From NCBI GenBank assembly GCA_020881915.1, contig JAJFPB010000012.1, positions 930,001 through 994,000 of the forward strand: a stretch of DNA of 64,000 nt. The letters run 5' to 3'. Shown in pieces: positions 1 through 10,812 of this stretch. This DNA is from Paramyrothecium sp. XJ0827. Taxonomy: Eukaryota > Ascomycota > Sordariomycetes > Hypocreales > Stachybotryaceae. The notes beneath the pieces were generated by a model. It searched no databases. It saw nothing but the letters and a program-made list of their open reading frames with translations, and was not told where the DNA came from. Position numbers and translations under genes: made by a program. Positions within the stretch are counted from its first letter, which is position 1, and each line of letters opens with the position of its first letter.

Positions 1-2
1 GC

Positions 3-203
3 TTGGGCCAGAAATTTGAGTTGGTGATACAAGACATCTCTCGTTCGGATTGGCAGAACATGTCGATTGCATTGCCTGTCGAGTTAACATCCTCACAATG
101 GGAGCATTACCAACCGGAGCCCTCTAGATGGGCTTCCTTTGGCTTGCCAGATGATAAAAATCTTACAAAGTTCTCTTGTATAATTGGACAGTATCCAAAC
201 TGA
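3..203 (+). CDS. Possible 3' end of an unrecognised gene (partial)
   Basis: The frame is open from the left edge of the window to a TGA at about 201-203 and gives some 66 residues with no family I recognise. The composition (many Ser, Gln, Trp, Pro) is compatible with a real protein tail, but length alone cannot separate it from a chance frame. If real, the rest of the gene lies left of the window. Confidence is low because there is no motif and no splice-site support. Confidence 0.2.
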   Translation: MGQKFELVIQDISRSDWQNMSIALPVELTSSQWEHYQPEPSRWASFGLPDDKNLTKFSCIIGQYPN

Positions 204-778
204 CATTGCTTCTTGTTTCAGCGTATATACCACCCCAAATAAGATAACGACTATTTCCTTTTCCGCTTCTAGAGCTGAGCAGATACCACTTTTACCTGAG
301 CTTTGTTGTATCACGACAAGGTGTCGATGATGTTATCGTCCCAAGCGTTCAACCTCAAGACCATCGCTTCAATCACCGGGCTCCTCGGCGCCCTCTTTCT
401 AATTATCCTCCCGGCCGTTACATCTGTGGCACCTACTCTCGGATCTGACTCATACAACTTGGACTACTCTATACGCCAAGTCATTGGTGCTCTCTGCTTT
501 GCGTTTAGCAGCACGGTTATCAATATTTCCTGCAAGGACTCTAACTAGTAGCAGGATCGATATTGTTTTTAGATCAATGCTCTCATTACACAAGGTATTT
601 GTATGTCATCCTTGCTTGATACCTGGAAAAGCGTTCTTGCTGGTGAACGGATCCTTCCCAGCTAGACGGGATCTCTCTCAACCTCGAGAATAAATAAGAG
701 AACAGGAAATTTTGAAATACTTTGAAAGCAATAGGTAACTATCTTTTTAAGTAAAGAATTCCATCCCTTTTAGATCTT
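204..778. other. Unassigned stretch with one weak small ORF
   Basis: A plus-strand frame at about 303-548 encodes roughly 75 residues, with a hydrophobic run near its start (TGLLGALFLIILPAV) and another near its end. It could be a small membrane protein or an exon of one, but I found no flanking exon or family. Nothing else in this stretch is supported. Confidence 0.25.
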
Positions 779-780
779 TA

Positions 781-1271
781 TCCCATTGAGTGTGGAAAGG
801 CGCCCTCCATGTATTAGACCCACATGCCCCTCAATTTAGGTCGGTACATGAAGCAACTTTCAACCCTTCCCCACCAAAATTACATACGTAATGGATATCA
901 ACGGTACCGCAACAGAAGACACAATAGTAGTCGGGGGCGTCAGTGAGGTTGATAACGAGCTTTTCATACGGCTTGACCTCTATCAACAAGAGCGGGAAGA
1001 CGACATCACAGGGAGACCGAATTTCAAGCCTGTCACGAAGCCGGCAGACCCTCGGCCAGGTCAGTGGGAATAAGGGCAAGGCTGTATCTACAAAAAAGGC
1101 TGTGACGTGTGTGATGTAGCTAGTATATGTACCCGGCAGGAATGCCGGGACTTCTACAGAGGTATCATAGTCTGCTTTGCTAAGAAATCGAAGTCACGAT
1201 TTTTTCCTGTATTTTTATTGGCCAAAAAGCCTGTCCGTGACCTCGAGAGCGCCTTTCCACACTCAAAGGGA
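781..1271. mobile_element. MITE-like element with 27-bp terminal inverted repeats and TA flanks
   Basis: Positions 781-807 and the reverse complement of 1245-1271 match at 25 of 27 bases. Both ends start TCCC and share the core TTGAGTGTGGAAAGGCGC. A TA dinucleotide lies directly outside each end (779-780 and 1272-1273), as expected of a Tc1/mariner-type target duplication. The roughly 490-bp interior has only short frames (longest about 80 residues) with no transposase motif, so it would be a non-autonomous element. The class is inferred from TA flanks and size. The inverted repeat itself is directly visible. Confidence 0.6.
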
Positions 1272-1708
1272 TAATAAGCAAGGTACCTCTAACTTAATGC
1301 CTAAAGACGACTCCCTGTCCTCGCCCCACCTCAATGGAGAAGCGCTGGAGGCGACATCGGAGCGAGGCTTACAGTGGGTGCTTAGCAGGGCAAACTTCGT
1401 ACGTCATTTGGCAAAAGTTTAGCTGAAAAAGCGGCCTGTAATTGGCTCAACTGGCGATCTAAGGGTTTCCACCCTCGCTGGACTGCCCCGCGCACCGAAT
1501 CATGACTCTAGGTTGACTCATGAGGGGATCAGCTGTGTCCGGCCTGCTGGAGACAATCGATAATGTGTCGACAACCTCCAACCTCTCCCACCTCCACAAA
1601 TTTTACACGACCGCCTGTCCTGCACGCGACCATCGATTGCGAACCCTGCCTCACTACCTCGGAAAGAAGTTGATTCCGAGCGAGCGTACATTTACTCAAT
1701 TTTGCACC
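1272..1708. other. Upstream region of the homocitrate synthase gene
   Basis: No gene is supported here. An in-frame extension of the first homocitrate synthase exon reaches back to 1520, but its sequence does not look like a conserved N-terminus or a clear mitochondrial presequence, so the start at 1709 was preferred. The region presumably holds the promoter. No clear TATA box was noted. Confidence 0.3.
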
Positions 1709-3804
1709 ATGTGCGGTACCGAGAACAAAGAGGACGGATCGGCTGCGGTCGCCCCGCACCCGGCTCAGGATCACAATCCCGCGACGTCTGTCTACAGCCA
1801 GGTCCAGGACTACCTAAGCAACACCGGCAGATACAAGTAAGTCCGCTCTTCAATCGCGGTGGCTTTTGATCTGACGAATAGTAGGATCATTGAGTCTACC
1901 CTTCGTGAGGGAGAACAGTTCAGCAATGCCTTCTTTACGAGAGAACACAAGGTCAAAATCGCAACCATGCTCAGGTGCGTAACTCATCCTCCTCGACCCC
2001 CTTCGTCCATGATCTCTTTACTAAACTTCCAGCGATTTCGGAGTCGACTACATCGAACTTACCAGCCCCGTCAGCTCGCAAGCCTCCTACGACGACTGCA
2101 AGCACATTTGCTCGCTTGGCCTGAAGGCCAAGATTCTTACACATGTAAGATGCTCGCTCGACGATGCGAAGAAAGCCGTTGAGTGCGGAGTAGACGGGGT
2201 AGATCTCGTCATCGGGATTTCATCGCTTCTCAAGAAATATAGCCATGGCAAGTCCCTGGAAATCGTCAAATCCACAGCACTGGAAGTCATTGAATACGTC
2301 AAGTCGTAAGTTGCTTTTTCGTTGACTAGTGGTTGACGTGTGACGGCTGGACATGCGACCGGGCCACCGGAGTCATACTGACAGGCAACAGAGCCGGGGT
2401 GGAAGTAAGGTTTAGCTCCGAAGATTCTTTCCGATCCGATCTCGTCGACATCCTCAGCCTCTACAAAGCCGTGTACGTTTGACAATGCAGGTGGCGGAGC
2501 AATCGATGTTGACCCCTTTTAGGGACCAGGCAGGCGTACAAAGGGTAGGGATTGCCGATACCGTGGGGGGGGCTACACCACGAATGGTCTACGATCTCGT
2601 CCGAACGCTCCGTGGAGTTGTCGGTTGTGATATTGAATGTCATTTTCATGATGATACAGGCTGCTCAGTCGCGTAAGCATCATTATTAAGGTCAGATAAT
2701 TGTTTATAGCTGACATGCTGTTCAGGAATGCTCTCACTGCACTCGAAGCAGGAGCGACACATGTCGACACCTCTGTCTTGGGGATCGGTGAACGTGAGTC
2801 TAGCAATCCAAAGAGCGGCGATCTTAACACTGACTCGTTCACAGGAAACGGTATCACCCCACTGTAGGTGTTGCCAAGACAGTTGAACCACTAGAGATAA
2901 CTAATTGTCTTTTTCAAGTGGTGCACTAATGGCGCGCATGGTTGTGACCGCACCGGAGTATACTAAGAACAAGTATGACCTTCCTAAGCTTAAGGAGATC
3001 GAGGAGTATGTTGCGAGTGTTGTTGAGGTCAACATTCCGTTTAACAACCCCATTACTGGCTTCTGCGTTTGTGACCCTAATTCTAACTTATCCCTATACC
3101 CACTAACTATTCGCAGGCTTTTACGCATAAGGCTGGTATTCACGCTAAGGGTGAGGAGAGATGAGCTTTTTAGTTACTTATTTGGTCTAGAACTAACCTT
3201 TTGTAGCTATTCTGGCGAACCCCTCAACTTACGAGGTAAGTCTTAATCCCTCTTTAAGTACTGGAGATGAAGTTACTAATGCCTGGTAGATTATCGACCC
3301 TGCCCTGTTCGGATGTACAATCTGTGCCCCTTTCTTCTTAAAGGCCCGAATGAGAGGCAGCTAACCGTTTTAGTAACTCGTTACGTCTCTATTACCTCAA
3401 GAATTACCGGATGGAATGCGGTCAAGGGCAGAATGTTAGGTGGCGATAACGCCTCAGCGGTTCAGCATGGCTAACTCTTTTTAGTGCTCAGTTGGGCCTG
3501 GATGGACCCGGCGGCTTCGAGACCGATGACCAAATCAAGGAAGTGTACGTTCATGAGCTTCATGAGCCCAAGCAAACTTGAAGGCAGTGGATCAAGTTGA
3601 TTCTAACGTATCGGGAACAGGACTAGCAAGATCAAGCAAATGGCTGACAGTAAGCACCCAAACCTCCCTGTCAGTGTCGCAAAGCTAACCCGGGGTCTTC
3701 TTCTAGTTCGCCCACTTGCCATCGACGACGCCGACTCGATCATTCACGCATACCACCTCAACCTACAAAATGGCCGCAAAGCTCCTGAGCAAGTCGCTGC
3801 TTGA
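1709..3804 (+). CDS. Homocitrate synthase, 15 exons
   Basis: First enzyme of the fungal alpha-aminoadipate route to lysine (acetyl-CoA plus 2-oxoglutarate to homocitrate). Exons by splice sites: 1709-1836, 1885-1974, 2033-2305, 2392-2472, 2523-2672, 2726-2793, 2845-2863, 2919-3066, 3117-3150, 3207-3235, 3290-3314, 3374-3434, 3485-3544, 3621-3649, 3707-3804. They sum to 1293 nt, exactly 430 codons plus stop, the usual family length. Conserved blocks appear in order: [12 protein letters not shown] (catalytic Arg/Glu), [29 protein letters not shown], the HFH metal-binding motif, [37 protein letters not shown] and AIDDADSII. Oddities are the intron number (14, each 48-86 nt), a 19-nt exon, and HFHDDTG where the family usually has HFHNDTG. 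The reading frame is open, so it looks functional. It could be a second, pathway-specific copy rather than the housekeeping one; this cannot be told from the window. Confidence 0.88.
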
Positions 3805-4213
3805 GTTAGATGACAGTGTGCGCAAAATTAGATTGTGAAGGAGGTAAAAAGTCTGGGATATGTAGGAGTGCATGGGATCTGCATTATCAATAAAAGCAAT
3901 CTTGCCCCCTCACCTTAGTCGGCGCGGAAAACGTGGAATGATTCGTGTCCATCGATCACTGATCACTTTGGTCCTCCTTGATATCGAGTCCTCGCCATCC
4001 GCGTCATCTTCGTCACTATCGATGTCCATTGACTCCTCGTCATCCAAGTCCTCGCGATCTATGCCATCAATACCCATCAACTCCTCATCGTCCTGCAAGT
4101 CCTCGCAGCCCATGCCATTTTCTTTGCTCTCGATAGTCTATTAACTCGATGTTGCTATTATTGTCCTCCTCTGCCTCGAATGGATCTTCCTTATTATCGC
4201 TGAGCCAGTGATC
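3805..4213 (-). pseudogene. Decayed acidic C-terminal tail of the zinc-finger/exonuclease gene
   Basis: On the minus strand, 4113-3910 reads as a very acidic, Ser-poor run (repeated D/E with ELMGIDGIDRED). Bases 4268-4214 read KRKRSKTESDNKSDEG before a TAG. The two pieces are in different frames and look like one former nuclear-type basic/acidic tail broken by a stop and a frameshift. It belongs with the pseudogene upstream on the same strand. The join is inferred. Confidence 0.4.
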
Positions 4214-6488
4214 CTAGCCCTCGTCGGATTTATTGTCGGATTCGGTCTTGCTTCGTTTCCGTTTACCAGCAGCCGCTGGAGTCTAAGTTAGCATAACATC
4301 CACTATGTAGCCAAGGCATGCTTACCTTTGCTCGCCTGGAAATAGCTGGCGATTGTCTTCTGCGAGATTTGCGCTAGCCTCTCTGGCCGCCATCCCGGTG
4401 CTCGACTTTTAAGAGGCTGACAGAGGAAGTCGAAAGCATCAAGCACAAGCTTGGTCTGCTGGCAATCAACAAGCGCGAAATGGTTGCGACCACATAGATC
4501 ATGTCGAGGATATAGCACAGGGAAAAGGATCTCCAGTTTAAGAGGGAATATCCTGTATCCGGGCGGTGGCTGGATTCTTTGTTGCCGGTAAAGCGAAATA
4601 AGAGGAATGCAGTTGTTATTGCTAGGAAGGATATCTTGATGGCCTCCAGTTGCAAGAAACTCTCTTAGAATATTCAGGTCTAGCTTTCCAAATGAATAGG
4701 TTAGAAAGATTGTATCCTTTGAGACCCTATTCTCTTGAAGCTTCTTAGCTACTTCGTGGACGTCCATCTAGGTCACCCTAGATCGAGATGGTGCATAGAT
4801 TCGTTTCGCTGCTTGCCTGCTCATTAGCTCTTGGAATGGATGAAGTTCTCGCGAGGAAGATGGTCTGTCCTTTGCAGGAATGTGGCAGAGCTTTTCAGCA
4901 TGCTTCACTGTCGTGCTCACGAGGTTCTTGCCGTGAACACGATCAATGGTTGAGAACTCATAAACCCGATGAGTGGCAGCGGAATACTCAACATCTAGGA
5001 TCACGAGATCTGATGACGGTCGTAGACCGCTTCGGATCTCATTCGCACGGTCGAAAACGGCCTGGTAAGTTTGAGGGCGAACCCACTGGCTGCTGGCAGA
5101 AACTTCTAATGCTGTCTCGAGAGCTAGAAAGTCCTGGTTGCCTTGCTTTTGCTTCCACTCTTGGCGTAGCTGACCGAGATGTTTCGAACACATGTCATAG
5201 CCAGAGAGGGTGTGATGATTGCAACCATTAACGCTGCATATCCCGTTATAGGATTCTGGCCGAGGCACGACTTTCGTCCCGAGAAGCCTTGGTAGATAAT
5301 TCGCACGGCTGCAGCTGACACAGCGGCTTCTGAGCACCAGAACCTTGCGAGTACCATCTGCCTTTGCAATGACCATGAGAGGGGTTGTATGAAGGTCAAT
5401 GATAGCACTGAAAGGATACAGTTCCAAGAGGCTTGTGTCCGGCTGACTTCTAGGCCCTGGACATTGGAGGCCGAGATGTCCTAGCGATACTCGATCATGC
5501 CTCTGGTCGCCTAATGATAGTTAGCAGGATAGAGTCTTAAAGAATAGACAGGATCTGAAAGATAATTACGCCACACTCGGATGTTCTGGAAATAAATTTT
5601 TCGATTCTCGTCTTTGAGTTTGCTCTTGATATTGTCAAGATCTGGGAGCCCTGACTGGAAGTGGACTTTCGAAGCATCGCGACTCTCTTGGTCTTCCCAA
5701 TGAAAGGCTTCCATTGCGACATCCACTAAAAGATAGTAGAATAGAGCGTGATTCCCAGGTCCGCCCCAGGGAAGATGTTTTGCTTGGACCATCTGGCCTA
5801 AGCTGCCCTGTTCCTTGCCGCTTGAAGGCGCATGCTGGCTGTGCCAGTGTGTGGTCGCGCTGTGGCAAAGGAGGCGTTTGCCTACAATGTAAGCATGGCA
5901 GTCTTGAACCGGGCAAGTATAGACATTTTGAAGCTTGTGGGACGCAGCTATCGAGTGATCCCAAGCCTCTTCAGCTGAGCCGAAGCGTTCAGTGCAAGAA
6001 CGCAAACAAGGATAAGGATAGGTATGAAATCGTCGACAAGGGGTAGTAGCGTTGCTAGCCGAAGAAAACGTCTGATTGCAGCTGAATTGAACTGCTTTAG
6101 GACAAGGGAACTTTCTCTTGAGGTGAGATGCATGATAGTGTTCATTTGCAACATTCGTGCTACGAAAAGTTCTCTTGCAATGGAACTCAACCGCACCAGG
6201 GCAGTTCCATTCTTTCCGAAGATGATCTTTCTTGTGATGCAGGAGTGCATTGGTTCCGTAGTTGGAAGTCCTGGCGCAATTGTACTCCTCAGCGCCAGGG
6301 CACTTGTATGGGACTTGTTGACCAAGATGATACCTCGTGTGATGATCTTGAAGTGCATCCTTATTCTTCAAGGCGCTTGGGCAAGCAGCGCACTGGTACT
6401 TCTTCTTTTCATGTATGTTTTTAACATGGTCGGCTCTCTTTTTTGCTGAAGTGAAGGTTTCCCAGCACCCTTTCACTGGGGCAAACAC
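4214..6488 (-). pseudogene. C2H2 zinc-finger plus DnaQ-like 3'-5' exonuclease protein, broken by an in-frame stop
   Basis: The first exon (from 6488) has a run of Cys/His pairs in C2H2-like spacing over residues 1 to about 220. An intron with a GCTAAC branch and TTAG acceptor ends at about 5510 and joins it, in frame, to a second exon at about 5509-4303. That exon has a DEDD-type exonuclease start (LVILDVEYSAA; Asp and Glu) and a late H...D block (NHFALVDCQQTKLVLDAF). An in-frame TAG at 4768-4770 splits the exonuclease domain (…SRSRVT, stop, MDVHEVAKKL…), while the same frame continues with normal family-like sequence for 154 residues. After an intron at about 4317, the tail is also out of frame. 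Single nonsense plus tail damage fits a recent pseudogene. A sequencing error or stop read-through is possible. The role of such proteins is not known to me. Confidence 0.6.
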
Positions 6489-6639
6489 TAATAAGCTAGG
6501 TGGTAAGTACAGCTAAGCCGAAGCTGAACTAAGCCTGAACACTCCTGAATATACCCTGAGCAAAAGCGGCAAATGCCTTATTAAGCAGATAGTCATGAGA
6601 GTCTGGTTTGGGGTGTTATTACAGGAGAAACGAGCGCGC

Positions 6640-7391
6640 GTTGTGGCTGCGGGCATCGCACGATAGAAGACATCGCCAAATCGTTCTCGGTTACCAGCTC
6701 CCTACAACTAGTTCCTCTCAACTCCTTTTACATCCTTGGTTTCGCTATTGGACCACTCATCTTTGCACCGCTGAGTCAACGTGTCGGACGTCGCCTTGTC
6801 CTAGTCGGCACGTACGTCGGCTATATGGTATTTACTCTTTGCTGGGCCGTGAGTCTAAACTTTCCCGCTTTGTTGGTGTCTCAGCTTCTCTATGCTATCT
6901 TTGCCGCGGCTCCAAATGCCGTTACTGGACCTGTGCTTGCGGAAATATTCAACCATCCTAGGCCCAGAGGCAGAGCAACTGCGTATTACAAGTGCGCCAC
7001 GTCCATGGCCCCGCCACTATGGCCTATCATCTCCGACTTTACTAGCAAGACGTCATGGCGCTCAACATTTCGGATTGGACTTGAAGTTTTGGGCTTTTTC
7101 TTACCACTAGTCCTTTGCATTCCCGAGACTTGCGCACCCCTCATCAAGAAAAAGTTAGGAATGGACCAAGAAGGTGCTGAGGAACAACGGTCGAGGCTTA
7201 CACAAGAGCTCAAGATCATCCTTGTAAGGCCCTTCTTCGTCATGCTGTTACAGGAGAGAGCGATCGGGTGGATATTGTCCAAAAGTCTGAAGCATAGAGC
7301 GGAATACTGTAAGAGCTCTCTATTTTCTACAATTTTGCAAGCAGATAGACCTGCCAAATTTCCAACCGTGTCTAATATCATGTGGACATAA
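6640..7391 (+). pseudogene. Truncated DHA1-type MFS drug transporter
   Basis: The open frame at 6640-7391 contains the MFS signatures of the first half of a DHA1 multidrug antiporter: the segment before motif A (YILGFAIGPLIFAPLSQ), motif A itself (RVGRRLVLVG), the GPVLAEIF motif C-like block, SWRSTFRIG, and the post-TM6 LCIPETCAPLIKKK loop. The first transmembrane segment and any start codon in frame are missing, and after LVRPFFVMLLQE the sequence degenerates and stops, so TM7-12 are absent. It reads as a 5'- and 3'-truncated relic. Splicing to undetected exons cannot be fully excluded. Confidence 0.55.
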
Positions 7392-7443
7392 ACATGCCCG
7401 ATGCAGATGGATGTGACGCTCACGCTTCCACCGAACGAAGGTT

Positions 7444-10207
7444 TCATCTTCTTGAAAAGCAAACCATTATGCCAGTTCGTCCCAAGAACCAAAGAAAGCC
7501 AAGAAATCTGATTATAGATAGCACAGCTGTTGCATAAAGCAAGAAACGGAAGTATTGCGGTGTGCGAGAAGATGATGCCTCCTGATAAGTATTAGCAGGG
7601 GTGATGCCATGAATTCTCGGATCTCTTACCTTAAAACCCATCAACGTGAAGTCGTCACTAGTGACAAAGACAATCAACAACATGTTTGATAGAATCCACG
7701 ATATAACCAATCCCGTTCTGAATGACTTGTAGGAGTCTTCTGTATCCCTCTTCTCCAGAGGAGGTTCTTCTTTGAATGGCGCCAAGGCTCGGAAGACGGT
7801 CTTCTTGAACTGTGTGTCAATATCCTCTTGTTCTCTGTCCACAACTTCAACGATAGGAACATCCGCCTGGATGATGTGGGCTGAGGGAAGTGCATCGGCT
7901 TGATCTGAGCCTTTGGTCCCCCACGATACGTCATGCCAGTTATTGAAGGCATACACCATTAGAATGTTAATGTAAGTCGACATGAGGATTATGTACTGAG
8001 GAAAAGAGTGGAACATGTGCCAGGGATCTAGATAAAGAAAACTGGCGACAAAGTTCAAGCCGTATATGGTGATGAGTGCCAGCAAGATGACCCCAGCCAC
8101 TCCACTCGAGCTGAAGAAGCTGGTAAAGAACGCTTGAGCAGAAGACGTATCGAACTGACTTTCGAGAGGAACAGAAAGAGCTCTGTACACCAGATAGAAG
8201 GACAAAACCAGAATGTACCCCTGGATGAAACCGAAGACCATGAATGAAGCAACGTAGGTGTACTTTGAGCCCTTGGGTCTATTTCCCAAGGCCAGAATGA
8301 ACTGAGCGACAATGAAGGTGAGGTAAAAGTACTTGAGTACCATGTTAACAATAGGCGTAGCGACGTCGCCAAATGGCCACCCATGGTACTCAAGTATGAT
8401 TTCGGGCGTGCCGACGAGATCCATGATAACAACCGTCGTGAGCCAGTAAGAAGCCAAAGCGAACCAGCTGAAAAGGACATTGAAAAAATTGTACACGAGC
8501 TGGATGTGTAAAAAGAACAATCTGACGAAGCTATGACCGGACCGGTAAATTCGACCAAAGTGTATCAGCGCATACAGGGATGCTGCAAATGAGCCATTCA
8601 GCCAGCGTCTGCGCTGGCTCAGGAACTCCACGGCTCCTTCAGGCACGTCAGTCTCGCCTTTGGCCGCTTTAATGTAGGCCAAGTGCCACTTCTGCCCGGC
8701 TTTAGCGACGAGCTCGAAGCATAGGATGCGGTCCTCGGCAAGAAACATGTTCTTCATGAAGATGTTCATACCGTCAATGCCTTTTTTGCCTAGAACTTTA
8801 GAAAGAGTATGATCGCCGTGAAAATATTGCTCCAGAGGCCGGCCCAGGATAGCACGAAAGCGGTACGCTGAAAAGGCGCCTGGAAGGACCGTGACGTAGC
8901 CAAAAGAGCTTTCTAGGGGCTTATCTAGAACATTGGAGATTTTATACTCGAAGTTCTGGATAGCTACCAGTGGATTGAGGAGTTTCTTGCCCCCAGGCCC
9001 GAGCATGGCGTGGATCTCGCCGCATGCGCCGCCAAGGTTTTTATCGTTATAAAAGCCCTCCCAGAGGGCCAGGAGACTTCGAGGACCTGGTTTTGTCCCA
9101 GCATCGATGAGAATGGTAATCTCCGGATTCAAAATGCGGCCGAATGCATTAAATAGCCACCGATGGGAGTTGATCTTCTTGGTGTTTTTCTGCTTCAGGC
9201 AAAAGATAAACTGTGCTGGAGGGAGGTTTTGTGAGGTATCGCCATCCTTGGCAGGACGAATGAGTTGCTGTGACGGGGTGACGGAGAGTTGACTCGTGTA
9301 CTCAAAAATATGCGCAACAGTCTCTTTGCCATCGACATCACGTTTGATGACGCCGTCTTGATAGAGACCGATCGTAGCGAGAACATCCAACACGTTTTTG
9401 TCGGCTTTGTCAATCCCGTCAAAGACAAGACACACGACTATCTTCTGCCAAGCTGGGCCCCCGGTATGCCAGAACTTGGAGCGGATATTGACGATATCCC
9501 TTATATTTTGCATTACGCCATGCAGGGTTCGAGCGAGAAGGACCTTGTCTTCATTGTAATAGGTGATGGCGATCAAAAGCTCAGTGTGGCGGTTCTGCTG
9601 TCTCGCTCGCAGGCTGTATCCCTTGGATAGAGTAAAGTCGTTGGGATCACATGTTGCAGCGGTGTAACGTAGTTTTGAGAACTCCCCTATGCCGTCCTCG
9701 TCCATGTATTTGGCTTCTACGGCATTCTTGACGGCGCTGGGAACTGGGTAGTCAATGGCCAGAACTTGTGCTGGATTGAGAGTGACCTTTCGCGTTTTCT
9801 GACGTCTCAAGCCGGCTGTGGACGCGGCATACATTTGCTGGCGCTCAGCCCAGGTATCTTCGTGGTCATCGAGGGATGACGGCGGTCGCTGCGAGGTGAA
9901 CAAGCTATCTTGAGGAATGCAACGCTCTTCAACTGCTTCCATTGGCTGCGGTCTATAGCTGCTGTATCCTGTCACACCATCGCGGCTGTACTCAGATGTT
10001 GGAGAGGGTGTTGGAGAGGGTGGCGGATTTACGGCTCCGGGCTGATATGGCTCGTAGGGCTGGGGTGTCAACCTGTTGCTCCGGTCCTCGTCCTATACTA
10101 GTCAGTGATGAAACACCCATGGTGATCAAGCAACCTACGTCGAAGTTGAGGGGGAAATCGTGCAGCTGGTAGCCAAGAGGCTGGTACTCTCGGCTCTTGG
10201 GACGCAT
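7444..10207 (-). CDS. Class III chitin synthase
   Basis: Plasma-membrane family 2 glycosyltransferase that polymerises UDP-GlcNAc into chitin. Exons 10207-10139, 10092-7630 and 7581-7444 sum to 890 codons including stop (889 aa), normal for the class. The first exon ([13 protein letters not shown]) starts a Pro/Ser-rich cytosolic N-terminus. The catalytic core shows [21 protein letters not shown] and the product-binding QRRRW motif. A cluster of membrane segments follows from [14 protein letters not shown] onward, and the C-terminus [15 protein letters not shown] is typical of this class. The last intron (7582-7629) is 48 nt, in frame and without stop, so retention would add 16 residues. The start was chosen because it is the first ATG of an exon that splices in phase. 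A class I/II assignment is less likely given the C-terminus. Confidence 0.93.
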
Positions 10208-10812
10208 TGTAACGAGCTACAACAAGACGATTACAAGACTGGCATCATGAGGCTGAACCTGGAGGGAAGGGAGCCGATGAGTTTTGTGAGACGACAGACC
10301 TCGTATCATCCGGCTCGTACCCACAATATCCCTTTGTAAGGTAATGCCGACAGTGGATATTATTAGAGCTACGGTTTCCCGTCTGAGCCGCAGTCAACCA
10401 TGCCAAGAAGGCAGTGTCGCAGAGAAATACGCGATTCTAGAAACAGGGGATCCCCACATGGCCTTGGCAGTCGGAGACATGTCCATGGAGTCCACGGGGA
10501 TGCTTAGACTGTTTGAAAGCAGTTTGCCTGATGTTCCAAGGTTAAAACGACGCGAGTTGGTGGATACAAGCCCCTGCAGTACCCGTATGCCCGGGGCTCT
10601 GCTTGCATAGGATCCGCCTTGTTGGGAGAATAATGTTTAATGCTAACAACTCTATTGGCTATTCTGAAAAGCAAAAAAAAGGTAAACGAATTTAGGATCT
10701 CGCGTCGACCAGGACCAACTAGTGGCGGCACCGGGCGCGGACTGCGCGGAGTCCGCCCCACCCGGTGCGCCGGCGCATGAGGCTGTACCAAAATCTCCAG
10801 ACTCTTTGGCTA
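10208..10812. other. Chitin synthase upstream region
   Basis: This lies between the BTB gene stop and the chitin synthase start, both on the minus strand, so it should contain the chitin synthase promoter and the BTB gene 3' UTR. No protein frame with support was found. A GC-rich inverted repeat at 10728-10768 is listed separately. Confidence 0.4.
10728..10768. repeat. GC-rich imperfect inverted repeat
   Basis: GCACCGGG at 10728-10735 pairs with CCCGGTGC at 10761-10768. Inside it, GCGGACT pairs with AGTCCGC around a GCGCGG loop. The whole can fold into a two-part hairpin, in a local GC island just downstream of the BTB gene stop. Function unknown; it may act in RNA 3' structure. Confidence 0.4.
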
